Shown here: in pieces, positions 24,732-33,264 of the stretch
Layout of the letters: every line of letters starts with the position of its first letter
How positions within the stretch are numbered: the first letter of the stretch is position 1
Assembly: GCA_017744355.1 (NCBI GenBank)
Contig: JAGIBK010000007.1
Location: 124,001 to 188,000, forward strand
Direction: 5' to 3'
DNA from: a bacterium
GTDB lineage: Bacteria > Cyanobacteriota > Sericytochromatia > S15B-MN24 > UBA4093
Length of the DNA: 64,000 nucleotides
Notes under the pieces: generated by a model
The model's input: only the letters and a program-made list of their open reading frames with translations
The model's database searches: none
What the model was told of the DNA's origin: nothing
Made by a program: the position numbers and the translations under genes

Positions 24732-25565
24732 TTAGTGACTCGCTTTCCCGAGCTCCTTGGAGCGCTGCGTGGCCGCCTTGACCGCCAGGCACAACGTCGC
24801 GCGGACGGCCGCCTCTTCCAGGACCTGCAGGCCGGCCGCGGTGGTGCCGGCGGGGGTGACGACCTGGTCCTTGAGCTCGGCGGGGTGCTTACCAGACTGC
24901 TGCACCAGCATAGCGGAGCCGACGACCGTTTGGCAAACCAGCTCGCGGGCGATCCGGCGGGGTAGGCCTTGCTGTACGCCGGCGTCGATCAGGGCCTCGA
25001 CGATCAAGGTGATGTAGGCCGGACCGCTACCCGACAGGCCCGTGACCGCGTCGAAGTAGCCCTCGGGCAATTCGAGCACCTCGCCCACCGCGCCGAAGAT
25101 GGCGCGGGCCTCTTCCAGGTGGTGGGCCTCGGCCAGGGCGTTGCCCGCGATCGCGGTGATCCCCTCGCCGATGACGCAGGGGGTGTTGGGCATGGCCCGC
25201 ACGATGGGGGCTTCGCCCTGGGCCACGTGGGCCTGGAGCTGGGCGAGGGTGAAGCCCGCCACGATGGAGATGGCGAGGGTGTCGCGGCCCCAGCGGGGAC
25301 CGACCTCTTCGAGGACCTCGTGGACCGAGGCGGGCTTGACGGCCAGCACGATCACGGGGGCTGCGAGGCAGTCGAGGTTGTGGGCGGTGGTCGAGACCCC
25401 GTAGGTCTCGTGCAGGTACGCGCGGCGCGCCTCGAGCGGGTCGCTGACCAGGATCGAGGCGGGGGCGTGCAGGCCCTTGCCGAGCAGACCCTTGACGAGG
25501 GCCTCGGCCATGGTGCCGCCGCCGATGACCGACAGGCTGGGAGTTGGGGCCGTGTTCACGCGCAT
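24732..25565 (-). CDS. proC: Pyrroline-5-carboxylate reductase
   Basis: 277 residues. The Rossmann motif IGGGTMAEALVKGLL is followed by VIVLAVKPASVHEVLEEVG, RAMPNTPCVIGEGITAI and the C-terminal signature VTGLSGSGPAYITLIVEALI with VTPAGTTAAGLQVLE. It reduces pyrroline-5-carboxylate to proline with NAD(P)H. A GAGG motif is 5 bases from the ATG and 6 bases from an in-frame GTG two codons later, so the exact start may be 25559. A 78-base gap separates it from sepF. Confidence 0.96.
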   Translation of the reverse strand: MRVNTAPTPSLSVIGGGTMAEALVKGLLGKGLHAPASILVSDPLEARRAYLHETYGVSTTAHNLDCLAAPVIVLAVKPASVHEVLEEVGPRWGRDTLAISIVAGFTLAQLQAHVAQGEAPIVRAMPNTPCVIGEGITAIAGNALAEAHHLEEARAIFGAVGEVLELPEGYFDAVTGLSGSGPAYITLIVEALIDAGVQQGLPRRIARELVCQTVVGSAMLVQQSGKHPAELKDQVVTPAGTTAAGLQVLEEAAVRATLCLAVKAATQRSKELGKASH

Positions 25566-25643
25566 GTCCTCATATACGATCGGTTGCCGCCTCCCGGCCG
25601 GAACGGCGGGCTGGCGGCAACCAAGACGTGGGCGAAGGCTAGT

Positions 25644-26111
25644 CTAGCGAACGCGCCAGAAGAGATCCTTGGAAGCGCTCTGCTGGGGCTGCTGGGCCTG
25701 CGAGACCATCCACTGGGTCTCGTTGCTCAGGGCGTTGATCTTGACGTTCGAGGGGGTGAAGAGGAAGATCGCCTCCCCGATGCGCTCCTGGTGGCCGTCG
25801 AGAGCATGGCAGGCGCCCGAGACGAAGTCGACGAGACGCTGCGACTGGATATCGGTCAGGCCCTGGAGGTTGAGGATCACGGCGCGGCGCGAGCGAAGGT
25901 TCTCGATGATGCCGAGGGCGTCGTCGAACGAGTGGGGCTCGAGCACGACCAGCTCGCTCTGGCTCGCCGAAGGCAGACCCACCAGGTTGCTGGACTTGGC
26001 TTGCTTGGTGATCTTGGGATCCACCGTGGCCTCCTCTTCGTCCACGACTTCTTCGAACTCCTGGTCAAGTCCGACGAAGTTCTTGACCTTGCTCCAGATC
26101 TCGGCGCTCAT
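25644..26111 (-). CDS. sepF: Cell division protein SepF
   Basis: 155 residues. The N-terminal amphipathic helix (MSAEIWSKVKNFVGL) would bind the membrane. An acidic linker is followed by the SepF core: LVVLEPHSFDDALGIIENLR, RRAVILNLQGLTDIQSQRLV, DFVSGACHALDG and AIFLFTPSNVKI. SepF bundles FtsZ and tethers it to the membrane in bacteria that mostly lack FtsA. Its presence supports a Cyanobacteria/Terrabacteria affinity. GAGGAGG precedes the ATG, 9 bases after the yggS stop. Confidence 0.95.
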   Translation of the reverse strand: MSAEIWSKVKNFVGLDQEFEEVVDEEEATVDPKITKQAKSSNLVGLPSASQSELVVLEPHSFDDALGIIENLRSRRAVILNLQGLTDIQSQRLVDFVSGACHALDGHQERIGEAIFLFTPSNVKINALSNETQWMVSQAQQPQQSASKDLFWRVR

Positions 26112-26120
26112 GTGCCCTCC

Positions 26121-26837
26121 TCAAAATGCCCCTGGGTTTCCAGGTCGCTCGCCAAATATCCCGGTGCCGATTCGGACCAGCGTCGCCCCCTCGGCGACGG
26201 CTATTCGGAAGTCCGCCGACATCCCCATCGAAAGTTCAACCAGATCCGCCCGGTTCCCCGCGAGGGTCTGGCAGGCATCGCGCAGGTCGCGCAGTTGCCT
26301 GAAGACCGGCCGGATCGCTTCAGGATCCGTTGCGCGCGGCGCGATGGTCATCAACCCCCGCACCGCCACCCCAGGAAGCGTAAGCGCTTGCTCCAGGGCC
26401 GCCGGGACCTCGGCCGGCGTGAAGCCGAACTTGGTCCCTTCGAGCGCCACGTTCACCTGCAGGAGGATGTCCTGCCGGATGCCCAGGGCTCGCGCCTGTG
26501 TGTCGATCGCCTCGAGCAGCCGGAGGCTGTCGACCGAGTGGATCAACGAAAAGTTCCCGACCGCTTGCTTGACCTTGTTGGTCTGCAGGTGGCCGATCAG
26601 GTGCCACTCGAGGGCCAGATCCGATAGTTGCGCCTGCTTTTCGCGGGCCTCCTGGATCCGGTTCTCCCCGACCGTGCGGACCCCGAGGTCGTAGACCTCG
26701 CGGACCCTCGAAGCCGGCACCGACTTGGTGACGGCCACGAGTCGCACCGAGTCGGGGGTGCGCCCCGCCTCGACGGCGGCGCGCCCGAGGGCGTCCCGAA
26801 CGAACGAGAGGGATTGGGCCAGGTCAGATCGATGCAC
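26121..26837 (-). CDS. yggS: PLP homeostasis protein YggS (PLPBP)
   Basis: 238 residues. The family motif VRLVAVTKSVPASRVREVYD carries the PLP-binding Lys, followed by GVRTVGENRIQEAREKQ, WHLIGHLQTNKVKQAV, RGLMTIAP and LSMGMSADFRIAVAEGATLV, ending with RIGTGIFGER. It is the first gene of the operon. Translation starts at GTG (26837) with no clear Shine-Dalgarno sequence, and a good promoter just upstream implies a short leader. Confidence 0.95.
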   Translation of the reverse strand: MHRSDLAQSLSFVRDALGRAAVEAGRTPDSVRLVAVTKSVPASRVREVYDLGVRTVGENRIQEAREKQAQLSDLALEWHLIGHLQTNKVKQAVGNFSLIHSVDSLRLLEAIDTQARALGIRQDILLQVNVALEGTKFGFTPAEVPAALEQALTLPGVAVRGLMTIAPRATDPEAIRPVFRQLRDLRDACQTLAGNRADLVELSMGMSADFRIAVAEGATLVRIGTGIFGERPGNPGAF

Positions 26838-26869
26838 GGCAACAAGTCAACAAGGGATCAGTGGCCACG

Positions 26870-26898
26870 AATATATCACCTCTCGGTCGTGATTACAA
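26870..26898 (-). promoter_or_regulatory. Promoter of the yggS-sepF-proC-yggT operon
   Basis: On the minus strand TTGTAA (26893-26898), 17 bases, then TATATT (26870-26875). The start site would be near 26863, about 25 bases before the GTG of yggS. The -35 hexamer overlaps a plus-strand TACAAT (26894-26899) that may serve the subtilase gene. Confidence 0.65.
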
Positions 26899-26899
26899 T
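26894..26899 (+). promoter_or_regulatory. Candidate -10 box of the lipoprotein subtilase gene
   Basis: TACAAT in GATTACAATAA, 140 bases upstream of the protease ATG. The leader would contain an 8-bp perfect stem (GGCCAGGA/TCCTGGCC, 26961-26988). It overlaps the divergent yggS promoter, so the two transcripts may compete. Confidence 0.4.
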
Positions 26900-27038
26900 A
26901 ACGCCCTCTCGTACCCGTGAGCGGTGCGCTGGATCACCGTATCTTCACGAATGGACGGCAGGCCAGGAGGATCTTGGCCATCCTGGCCGATGCTTGCTTT
27001 CTTCCGACCGGGTTAGGGTGGGGGCTGGGAGGTGCGCC

Positions 27039-28148
27039 ATGCCGACCAACGCTCCTGCGATCACCCGAGGTCAAAGGCTTTCGAGCGTCTTGGCGCTCGC
27101 GATGGTGCTCGGTGCCGCCGGCTGCGCCGGGCCTCTGCCCGGTGCCCCCCAGGCCGCGGCGGCCCTCTTCTCGATCCAGGCCGACTACGTGGTCAGCGCC
27201 GACGCGGGGGGTGGGGGCGAGGCCTGGAACCTTCGCATGATCGGCGTCCAGCCCGTGGCGGTGCCGGCCCTGAGCGGGGCGCGCCAGGTGGTGGCGGCCG
27301 TCATCGACACGGGGGTCGACCCGGCCCACCCCGAGCTCAAGGCCGAGCTCTTGCCCATGATCGATCTGGTCGGGGGCGATCGCTACCGCAAGGACGGCAA
27401 GGACGTGGACTACTCAGGGCGCGACGGCAACGGCCACGGCACCCACGTGGCGGGGATCGTCCATTCGACCGTCGGCCCCAACAACCCGATCGGCATCCTC
27501 GCCCTCAAGGCCATCGGCAATTCGGGGATAGGCGACGACGGCACCATCGCGGGCGCCATCCGCCGCGCGGTGGACTGGCGGGATCCGGCCAACCCCTCGC
27601 GCCGGGTGCGGGTCATCAACCTCTCGATCGGGGGCAAGACCTCGTCGCGGGTGCTCGAGGAGGCCCTCGACTACGCCACGCGCCGCGACGTGCTGGTGGT
27701 GGTGGCGGCAGGCAACCGGACCCGGGACGTGGACTACCCGGCGGCTCTTCCCACGGCCCTGGCCGTCTCGGCCACCACGGTGCGGGACGGGATCGCCGAC
27801 TACTCCAACCGGGGGCTGACGGTCGGCATCTCGGCGCCGGGCGGCGACTCGGACGCCTCGATCTCCTCCACCTGGCCCACTTACCTGACGGCGAGCGATT
27901 ACACCAAGCGGGTCCGCAGTCCCCACGACCACGGGACCATGGTGGGCACCTCCATGGCGGCCCCCCACGTCACCGGGGCCGCGGCCCTGCTCTTCGCCCA
28001 GGACCCGACCCTCTCGGCCCGCCAGGTCCGCGCCAGGCTCCAGACCTGGACCCAGGACCTGGGGCCCTTGGGACCGGACGGTTACTTCGGCGTGGGGCGG
28101 CTCATGGTGGGGCAGGTCCTCCAGAAGGGGGCGCATGATGCGAACTAG
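27039..28148 (+). CDS. Subtilisin-family (S8) serine protease, predicted lipoprotein
   Basis: 369 residues. The ATG at 27039 follows GGGAGGT with 5 bases spacing. The N-terminus has a hydrophobic segment ending in AAGC at residue 28, a fair lipobox, so it is probably a membrane-anchored lipoprotein. The subtilase triad is intact: Asp in VIDTGVDPAHPELK (D90), His in GNGHGTHVAGI (H133) and Ser in GTSMAAPHVTGAAAL (S305), with the oxyanion Asn in VVAAGNR. The prodomain is short. Its stop overlaps the next gene by 14 bases, so the two are translated together and probably work together. Confidence 0.9.
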   Translation: MPTNAPAITRGQRLSSVLALAMVLGAAGCAGPLPGAPQAAAALFSIQADYVVSADAGGGGEAWNLRMIGVQPVAVPALSGARQVVAAVIDTGVDPAHPELKAELLPMIDLVGGDRYRKDGKDVDYSGRDGNGHGTHVAGIVHSTVGPNNPIGILALKAIGNSGIGDDGTIAGAIRRAVDWRDPANPSRRVRVINLSIGGKTSSRVLEEALDYATRRDVLVVVAAGNRTRDVDYPAALPTALAVSATTVRDGIADYSNRGLTVGISAPGGDSDASISSTWPTYLTASDYTKRVRSPHDHGTMVGTSMAAPHVTGAAALLFAQDPTLSARQVRARLQTWTQDLGPLGPDGYFGVGRLMVGQVLQKGAHDAN

Positions 28149-29094
28149 CGCATGGGGCCTTGTTCTGGGGGCGGTGCTGGGGCTTGCGGGCTGTGGCTGG
28201 CTCGACGGGTTCCACGGCTACCAGGGCAAGGTGGTGGACGCCAACGGCAAGCCGCTCGCGGGGGTGGCGATCGCCTCGGGGCGCGCGGCGACTCTCAGCG
28301 GCGAGGACGGCAGCTTTTCCCTGGCGGATTCGCGCGGGGGCGTCACCTTCCGCAAGGTGCGCTACCAGGCGCGCGAGGTGGACCCAGGCGCGGGGGCGAG
28401 CGTCGTCCTGAAGGCGAGCGAGCAGCCGGTTTCGGTGGTGTGGGATGAGCGCTGGCAGAGCCCGGCCATGAATGGGGTGATCACCTACCTCCAGGGCAAG
28501 GGCTTCTCCATCCAGCGGGTGCGCCAAGGGGAGCTGCCCACGGGCCGCGAGGTCTACGTCCTGCCCTCACCCGCCTGGTTCAACCAGGAGGCCTACCAGG
28601 CCTATCTCCGGCTGGCCTCCGAGGGGGCCAAGCTGCTGGTGCTCGGCGAGTGGGGCGGCTACGACGGGGTCGACTTCGACGCTTGCAATTCGCTCGCCTC
28701 CCAGGCGGGGATCTCCTTCGTGCCGGCGGCGGTGCGGGTGTACGGGACGGGGATCGGCGGGGCGGGGATGCCGGATGAATGGCTGACGCTTCGCCGCTTC
28801 GAGAGCGCGAGCCTGGCCTCGGGCCTGAGCCAGGGCATTCGCCTCTTCACGGCGGGGGTTTTAGAGGTCAAGGACCCCGCGCGGGCCCTGCTGCGCACCG
28901 GCGAAGACGCCTTTCGGATCCAGGCCTGGAGCGGCGGCCCCCAGATCGTGGCCGCGGCGGGCCCCCTGGGCCGCGGTAGCTTGGTTGCGCTCTCGGACAC
29001 CAGCCTATTCACCGACGAGAACGCCCCCGACGGCACCGCCCACCACCGGGTGCTGGACAACCAGGCCTTTGCGGTCAATCTCCTGGAGTACTAG
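28135..29094 (+). CDS. Lipoprotein with carboxypeptidase-regulatory-like domain and a DUF4350/GATase-like domain
   Basis: 319 residues. The signal sequence ends in a good lipobox (LGLAGC, Cys at residue 20). Residues 30-100 (GKVVDANGKPLAGVAIASGR, then LSGEDGSFSLADSRGG) form a carboxypeptidase-regulatory-like beta-sandwich. Residues 100-319 (VVWDERWQSPAMNGVITYLQ, KLLVLGEWGGYDGVDF and GSLVALSDTSLFTDEN) resemble DUF4350/type 1 glutamine amidotransferase-like domains with no visible catalytic Cys. The function is unknown; overlap with the subtilase gene suggests a partner, substrate or inhibitor of the protease. Confidence 0.78.
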   Translation: MMRTSAWGLVLGAVLGLAGCGWLDGFHGYQGKVVDANGKPLAGVAIASGRAATLSGEDGSFSLADSRGGVTFRKVRYQAREVDPGAGASVVLKASEQPVSVVWDERWQSPAMNGVITYLQGKGFSIQRVRQGELPTGREVYVLPSPAWFNQEAYQAYLRLASEGAKLLVLGEWGGYDGVDFDACNSLASQAGISFVPAAVRVYGTGIGGAGMPDEWLTLRRFESASLASGLSQGIRLFTAGVLEVKDPARALLRTGEDAFRIQAWSGGPQIVAAAGPLGRGSLVALSDTSLFTDENAPDGTAHHRVLDNQAFAVNLLEY

Positions 29095-29148
29095 GCCCTG
29101 CAAGGCGCATGGACGCCATGATCAAAGCCTGATATGCTAAGGGCGTTC

Positions 29149-29210
29149 AACAAAACTGTTCCTTCTAGCCGCTCACGGCGGCCAACGGTCGTAACATGCC
29201 TGGTTTTGTT
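29149..29210 (+). repeat. 62-bp hairpin element, copy 2 (upstream of ubiB)
   Basis: Same constant blocks as the copy at 21947-22008, here in plus orientation toward ubiB. In this copy the complementary ends extend to 14 bp (GCGTTCAACAAAAC at 29143-29156 and its complement at 29203-29216). A possible -10 box (TATGCT, 29133-29138) just before it would place the element at the very 5' end of the ubiB transcript. Confidence 0.75.
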
Positions 29211-29255
29211 GAACGCTCAATAAAACGTCGGTTCCGTCGAGACGAAGGCCCTTGA

Positions 29256-31094
29256 ATGTCCATCGCAGATAACCTCCAAGGCCGCGATCGCGCGAGCGCC
29301 GCGCCGGCGAGCCCCCATCAGCGGCGCGTCGAGATCGCCGCCATCCTGCTGAAGTACGGCTGGGACGCCCTCATCTTCCGCCTGAGCCTGGCGGATTTCC
29401 TGCCCGCGGGCCTCAAGCAGAAGCTCGCGGTTTCGTCGTTCTTGCGCCAAGAGGCCGAGTCCGCTGATCTTGACACCGATCTCGCCCTGCCCCTGCCCGC
29501 GGTCCTGCGCCAGATCCTCGAAGAGCTCGGCCCCACCTTCGTCAAGCTTGGCCAGGTCATGTCGACCCGCGCCGACCTCCTCCCTCAGAGCTACATCGAC
29601 GAGCTCGCCAAGCTCCAGGAGCAGGTGACGCCCGCCCCCTGGCACGAGATGGAGCAGGTGCTGCTCGGCGAGTGCAACACCCTACGCCTCGGCTCGGGGC
29701 TGCCCATGGCGCGCTCGGTCTACGACGTCTTCCCCGAGTTCGACACCATCCCGCTCGCGGCGGGCTCCCTGGGTCAGGTCTACAAGGCCAAGATCCGCAA
29801 GGAGAACGGCGAGCTGCAGCAGGTGATCGTCAAGCTGCTGCGTCCGGGCATCGAGAACACCATCGAGTCCGACAGCGCGGTCCTGATCGACTTCGCGAAG
29901 CTGTTGCAGGCGCGGACCAACTGGGGCCGCTGGAACAACGTGGTGGGCCTGGCCGAGGAGTTCTCGGCCATCATCCGCAACGAGACCGACTTCACCCTCG
30001 AGGGGGCCAACACCGAGAGCATCGGCAGCAACCTCAAGCGCGACTACGGCGCCATGATCAAGGTGCCCGAGGTCTACTGGCAGTACACCTCGCGCCGGAT
30101 GATGACCCTCGAGTTCGTCACCGGCCAGAAGATCTCGGCCCTCTTCCCCAAGCGCAACGGCGAGAACGCCCCGGTCCAGCTCACCCTCGAACAGCGCCAG
30201 CGCCTCAACCAGGCGCTCACCGTCGCCTTCCTGCGCCAGATCTTCGTCGACGGCTTCTTCCACGGCGACCCGCACCCGGGCAACGTCATGTTCCAGTTCA
30301 AGGACGGCGGGGACGGTCTTCCCAAGCTGATCCTGATCGACTTCGGCATGGTGGGCCGGCTGGATCCCCGATCCCGCGAGATCCTGATCGACTTCTTGCT
30401 CGCCATGCTCCAGTTCGACGCGGCGCGGGCCACCGACCGCATCCTCGAGTACGGCCATCCGCAGCAGCTCATCGACAAGCACCGCCTGACCATCGAGATG
30501 GACCACATCATGCGGGAGTTCCTGGGCCGCCCGGTCAGCGAGGTCCAGATCGGCTTGCTCCTCAACAAGGTCATGGAGCTGATGCTCCAGTACCGGGTGC
30601 GGATGCCGACCTCCTTCCTCATGATCGCGCGCGTGCTGGTCACGACCGAGGGCATCTGTCGGCAGCTCGACAAGGACTACATGCTCATCAACGTGGCGGA
30701 GCCCTTCATCCTCAGCCTGATGCAGCGGCAGTTCACGAGCATCTTCAACGGCCAGGAGCTGATGCGCGTCGGCCTGGACTGGAAGAACATCCTGCTGCGC
30801 ACCCCGCGCCGGATCGACGACCTCTTGGCGGCGGCCAACTCGGGCCAGCTGCGGATCGAGTACGAGTTCCGCAACCTCCAGCGCCTCGAACGCACCCTGA
30901 CGGTCATCGGCAACAAGGTCTCCTTCAGCCTCTTGACCGCGGCCTTCATCGTCGGGGCGGCGCTCTTGTCCTCGGTGCAGGGCGGCCCGCGGATCTGGGG
31001 CCTCCACGCCCTCAGCTTCGTCATGTTCGTGAGCGGGGGCCTCTTGGGACTCTGGCTGTTGGTCTCGATCCTGCGCTCGGGGCAGATCAAGTAG
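29256..31094 (+). CDS. ubiB: AarF/ABC1/UbiB-family atypical kinase
   Basis: 612 residues. Kinase-like motifs of the UbiB family are present: GPTFVKLGQVMSTRADLLP (KxGQ motif), PLAAGSLGQVYKA (Ala-rich loop, here with Gly), VIVKLLRPGI (invariant Lys), ETDFTLEGANTES, GFFHGDPHPGNVMF (catalytic loop) and LIDFGMVGRLDP (metal site). Two membrane segments close the C-terminus (about 560-610). UbiB proteins support isoprenoid-quinone synthesis through ATPase activity at the membrane. A Shine-Dalgarno sequence is weak (GAAGG, 8 bases from the ATG). It is monocistronic in appearance. Confidence 0.93.
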   Translation: MSIADNLQGRDRASAAPASPHQRRVEIAAILLKYGWDALIFRLSLADFLPAGLKQKLAVSSFLRQEAESADLDTDLALPLPAVLRQILEELGPTFVKLGQVMSTRADLLPQSYIDELAKLQEQVTPAPWHEMEQVLLGECNTLRLGSGLPMARSVYDVFPEFDTIPLAAGSLGQVYKAKIRKENGELQQVIVKLLRPGIENTIESDSAVLIDFAKLLQARTNWGRWNNVVGLAEEFSAIIRNETDFTLEGANTESIGSNLKRDYGAMIKVPEVYWQYTSRRMMTLEFVTGQKISALFPKRNGENAPVQLTLEQRQRLNQALTVAFLRQIFVDGFFHGDPHPGNVMFQFKDGGDGLPKLILIDFGMVGRLDPRSREILIDFLLAMLQFDAARATDRILEYGHPQQLIDKHRLTIEMDHIMREFLGRPVSEVQIGLLLNKVMELMLQYRVRMPTSFLMIARVLVTTEGICRQLDKDYMLINVAEPFILSLMQRQFTSIFNGQELMRVGLDWKNILLRTPRRIDDLLAAANSGQLRIEYEFRNLQRLERTLTVIGNKVSFSLLTAAFIVGAALLSSVQGGPRIWGLHALSFVMFVSGGLLGLWLLVSILRSGQIK

Positions 31095-31184
31095 CATCTT
31101 ACGGCTGGTAAGAGCCGCCTTTCGCCGGGTATAAACCTCTTTCCGGGCCCTCTTCGGGAAATGGCGCGGGTAAGGAGGCATTCG

Positions 31185-31763
31185 ATGGGCAAGCTGCATT
31201 TTGGAATCGACGTGGACGGGGTGCTCGCGCACCACTTGCCCGCCATGCTCGACGTGGTCGCCGAGATGACGGGCAAGGTCATCCGGCACGAAGACGTGAC
31301 CGACTTCTACTTTAACGGGATCGTCGAGCGCGCCCGCATGGACGAGGTCTTCGCCCGCTGCATGGAGACGGCCTTCGACCTGCCGCCGGTCGACGGCTGC
31401 CACCTGATCAACGAGCTGCCCGGAAAGGTCACCATCGTGACCCACCGCCATGAGGGCGAGGCCGAGCGCACCACCCTCAAGTGGCTCGCGCACCACGGCA
31501 TTCGCTACGACGACATCGTCTTCACCCGTGGCCCCAAGAGCCAGATGGGGGTCTTCGATTTCTTCGTGGACGACGCACCCCACAATGCCAAGGACCTCGC
31601 CCAGGCGGGCGTCACCACCTTCCTCATGGAGCAGCCCTACAACCGCCACTCCCAGTTCGGGGAGCTGGACGAGCGGATCGTGCGGGTCTCGCACTGGGAC
31701 CAAATCCGAGGGTACCTGGAGGAGCGATCGCTCTGGAGTGGCGATCCCCGGCCCGTCAATTAG
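31185..31763 (+). CDS. 5'(3')-deoxyribonucleotidase-like HAD-superfamily protein
   Basis: 192 residues. The ATG at 31185 has AAGGAGG 6 bases upstream. Motif I FGIDVDGVLA (nucleophile and acid Asp), motif II TIVTHRHEGEAE and motif IV FFVDDAPHNAKDL match the NT5C-like family (PF06941 type), which dephosphorylates nucleotides. No signal peptide is visible, so it is cytoplasmic. A strong terminator follows, separating it from the first surface operon. Confidence 0.85.
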   Translation: MGKLHFGIDVDGVLAHHLPAMLDVVAEMTGKVIRHEDVTDFYFNGIVERARMDEVFARCMETAFDLPPVDGCHLINELPGKVTIVTHRHEGEAERTTLKWLAHHGIRYDDIVFTRGPKSQMGVFDFFVDDAPHNAKDLAQAGVTTFLMEQPYNRHSQFGELDERIVRVSHWDQIRGYLEERSLWSGDPRPVN

Positions 31764-31791
31764 ACGCGTTCACTAGGCCGAGAAGAAGTTA

Positions 31792-31827
31792 CCCCCGGAC
31801 CGATGCTCGGTTCGGGGGCTCGCTTTT
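31792..31827. terminator. Bidirectional terminator between the HAD gene and surface operon I
   Basis: A 12-bp stem (CCCCCGGACCGA and complement with one G-T pair), a 3-base loop, then CTCGCTTTT on the plus strand. It lies 29 bases after the HAD gene and 37 bases after the last gene of surface operon I, so it can end both transcripts. Confidence 0.8.
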
Positions 31828-31864
31828 GGATAGCAGGCGAGAAATGTGCCCTGCATCGAGGTGG

Positions 31865-33253
31865 TTAATAGAAGTTGATCCGGCGGATGCTGTTGTTGCC
31901 GGTGTCGGCGACCCACAGGCTGCCACTGGCGTCGAAGCACAGGCCCGTCGGTCCGTTGAACAGGGCCGTGCCCTTGCGTCCATCCGCATTGCCCTGGGTG
32001 CCGCCCGCGTAAGTGGTGACGTTCCCGTTCTTGTCGATCTTCTTGATGGCGTGGTTGCCGGTGTCGGCGACCCAGACGATCCCGTCGCTATCGACCGCCA
32101 CCCCCTTGGGGGCGCTGAAGCCGCTGATCGTCCTGACGCTTTCGGTGGCGGTGATGTTGAACGTCTTGATGACGTTGTTGCCCGTATCCGCCACGTAGAA
32201 GTTGCCGTCCTTGTCCGCGGCAATGGCCGATGGGACGTTGAAGCTATGCGAGGCGACCACGGCGTTGTTGTCCCATGTGTCAAGGATCGCATTTTTGCGC
32301 TTGTCTAGGATGTAGTTATGGTACCGCTTGTACTGATCCGTGGGGGGGACGTACCAAACGCTGGAAATGGGCTGAATGGAGGTTTCGGAGCTGGGGCTGA
32401 ACGAATAACCACTACCACCGCTATTGCCCACATTGACATTTCCGGCAAGGCCGGGGCCTACAACGTAGGCTTCCCCCCCGTTGATGGTGCGGTAAGTCAG
32501 CCCCGTGAACTCTCCTGTCGGCCTATTTCCGCCATATCCTATGTCCGACATCGCCCGGGAAAGCGTCAGCGTCCCGGTCTTGGATAGCGTGTAGAGCTTG
32601 TCCTGCGAGATGAAGGCCAGGGTCCCCTGGGGGAACATCACCGCGCCGACCGAGGCCGTCGCGTTGGCGTAGTAGGTCGTGATGTTGGGCCCCAGGATCG
32701 CCGAGATGGACGAGGCGCCGCTCGCGTTCAAGCCGCCATCCAGGATGGAGATGCTGGAGGTGCCCGTGCCGCTGAAGGGCTTGTCCAGCAGGGTGATGGC
32801 GAGCGTCTGGACGGTGGGGCGATCGTCCATGTTGACGGGGACGTCGATCGTGAAGGGGCGGCTGACCACCTGGTTGGCCGCGTCGTAGGCCGTGGCCTTG
32901 ATGCGGTAGGTGGTCTTGGACTTGAGGTGGCTGAAGGTGATCGGCTGGCCGAGGTCGGCGTGCGCGATCGTCTTGGTGAGGGGCTGGTCGTTCTTGTCCT
33001 TGATCACGAGCTCCTGGCTGTTGGCGCCCATGGTGAACAGCTCCACGACCAGGTGGTCCACGATCTCGTGGTTGGTCTTTACCACCGCCTGCGCGGCGTA
33101 GCCTCCACCCTGCAACTGGGGCTGAAGTTGGAGCACGGCCTGGCCGTCGGCCATCACGTGCCCCTGCTGAGCGGGGGAAAGGACGGAGGGGAGCGCCGCG
33201 CAGCCCATCGAGAAGGACACGGCGAGCAGAGCGATCAGATGTAGCTTTTTCAT
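31865..33253 (-). CDS. NHL-repeat lipoprotein A (surface operon I, sixth gene)
   Basis: 462 residues. Signal sequence with lipobox SMGC (Cys 18). Residues about 40-165 are the shared module (HLVVELFTMG, then TTYRIKATAYDA, DDRPTVQTLAITLLDKPFSG). A central part (about 165-355) has no clear relatives and lower GC. The C-terminus has three NHL beta-propeller repeats: FYVADTGNNVIKTFNI, VWVADTGNHAIKKIDK and LWVADTGNNSIRRINF. Its N- and C-terminal parts closely resemble NHL protein B two genes upstream, while the centres differ. AAGGA precedes the ATG. NHL propellers bind proteins or nucleic acids; the partner is unknown. Confidence 0.85.
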   Translation of the reverse strand: MKKLHLIALLAVSFSMGCAALPSVLSPAQQGHVMADGQAVLQLQPQLQGGGYAAQAVVKTNHEIVDHLVVELFTMGANSQELVIKDKNDQPLTKTIAHADLGQPITFSHLKSKTTYRIKATAYDAANQVVSRPFTIDVPVNMDDRPTVQTLAITLLDKPFSGTGTSSISILDGGLNASGASSISAILGPNITTYYANATASVGAVMFPQGTLAFISQDKLYTLSKTGTLTLSRAMSDIGYGGNRPTGEFTGLTYRTINGGEAYVVGPGLAGNVNVGNSGGSGYSFSPSSETSIQPISSVWYVPPTDQYKRYHNYILDKRKNAILDTWDNNAVVASHSFNVPSAIAADKDGNFYVADTGNNVIKTFNITATESVRTISGFSAPKGVAVDSDGIVWVADTGNHAIKKIDKNGNVTTYAGGTQGNADGRKGTALFNGPTGLCFDASGSLWVADTGNNSIRRINFY

Positions 33254-33264
33254 GTCCGTATCCT

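Noticed and set aside
22446-24965. 839-residue plus-strand open frame across rho
   Set aside because: Antisense to rho and yggT; the LALLALTLLA repeats mirror the rho tandem repeats.
29143-29216. Insertion sequence
   Set aside because: Only 74 bp with inverted ends and no transposase; kept as a short repeat/leader element.
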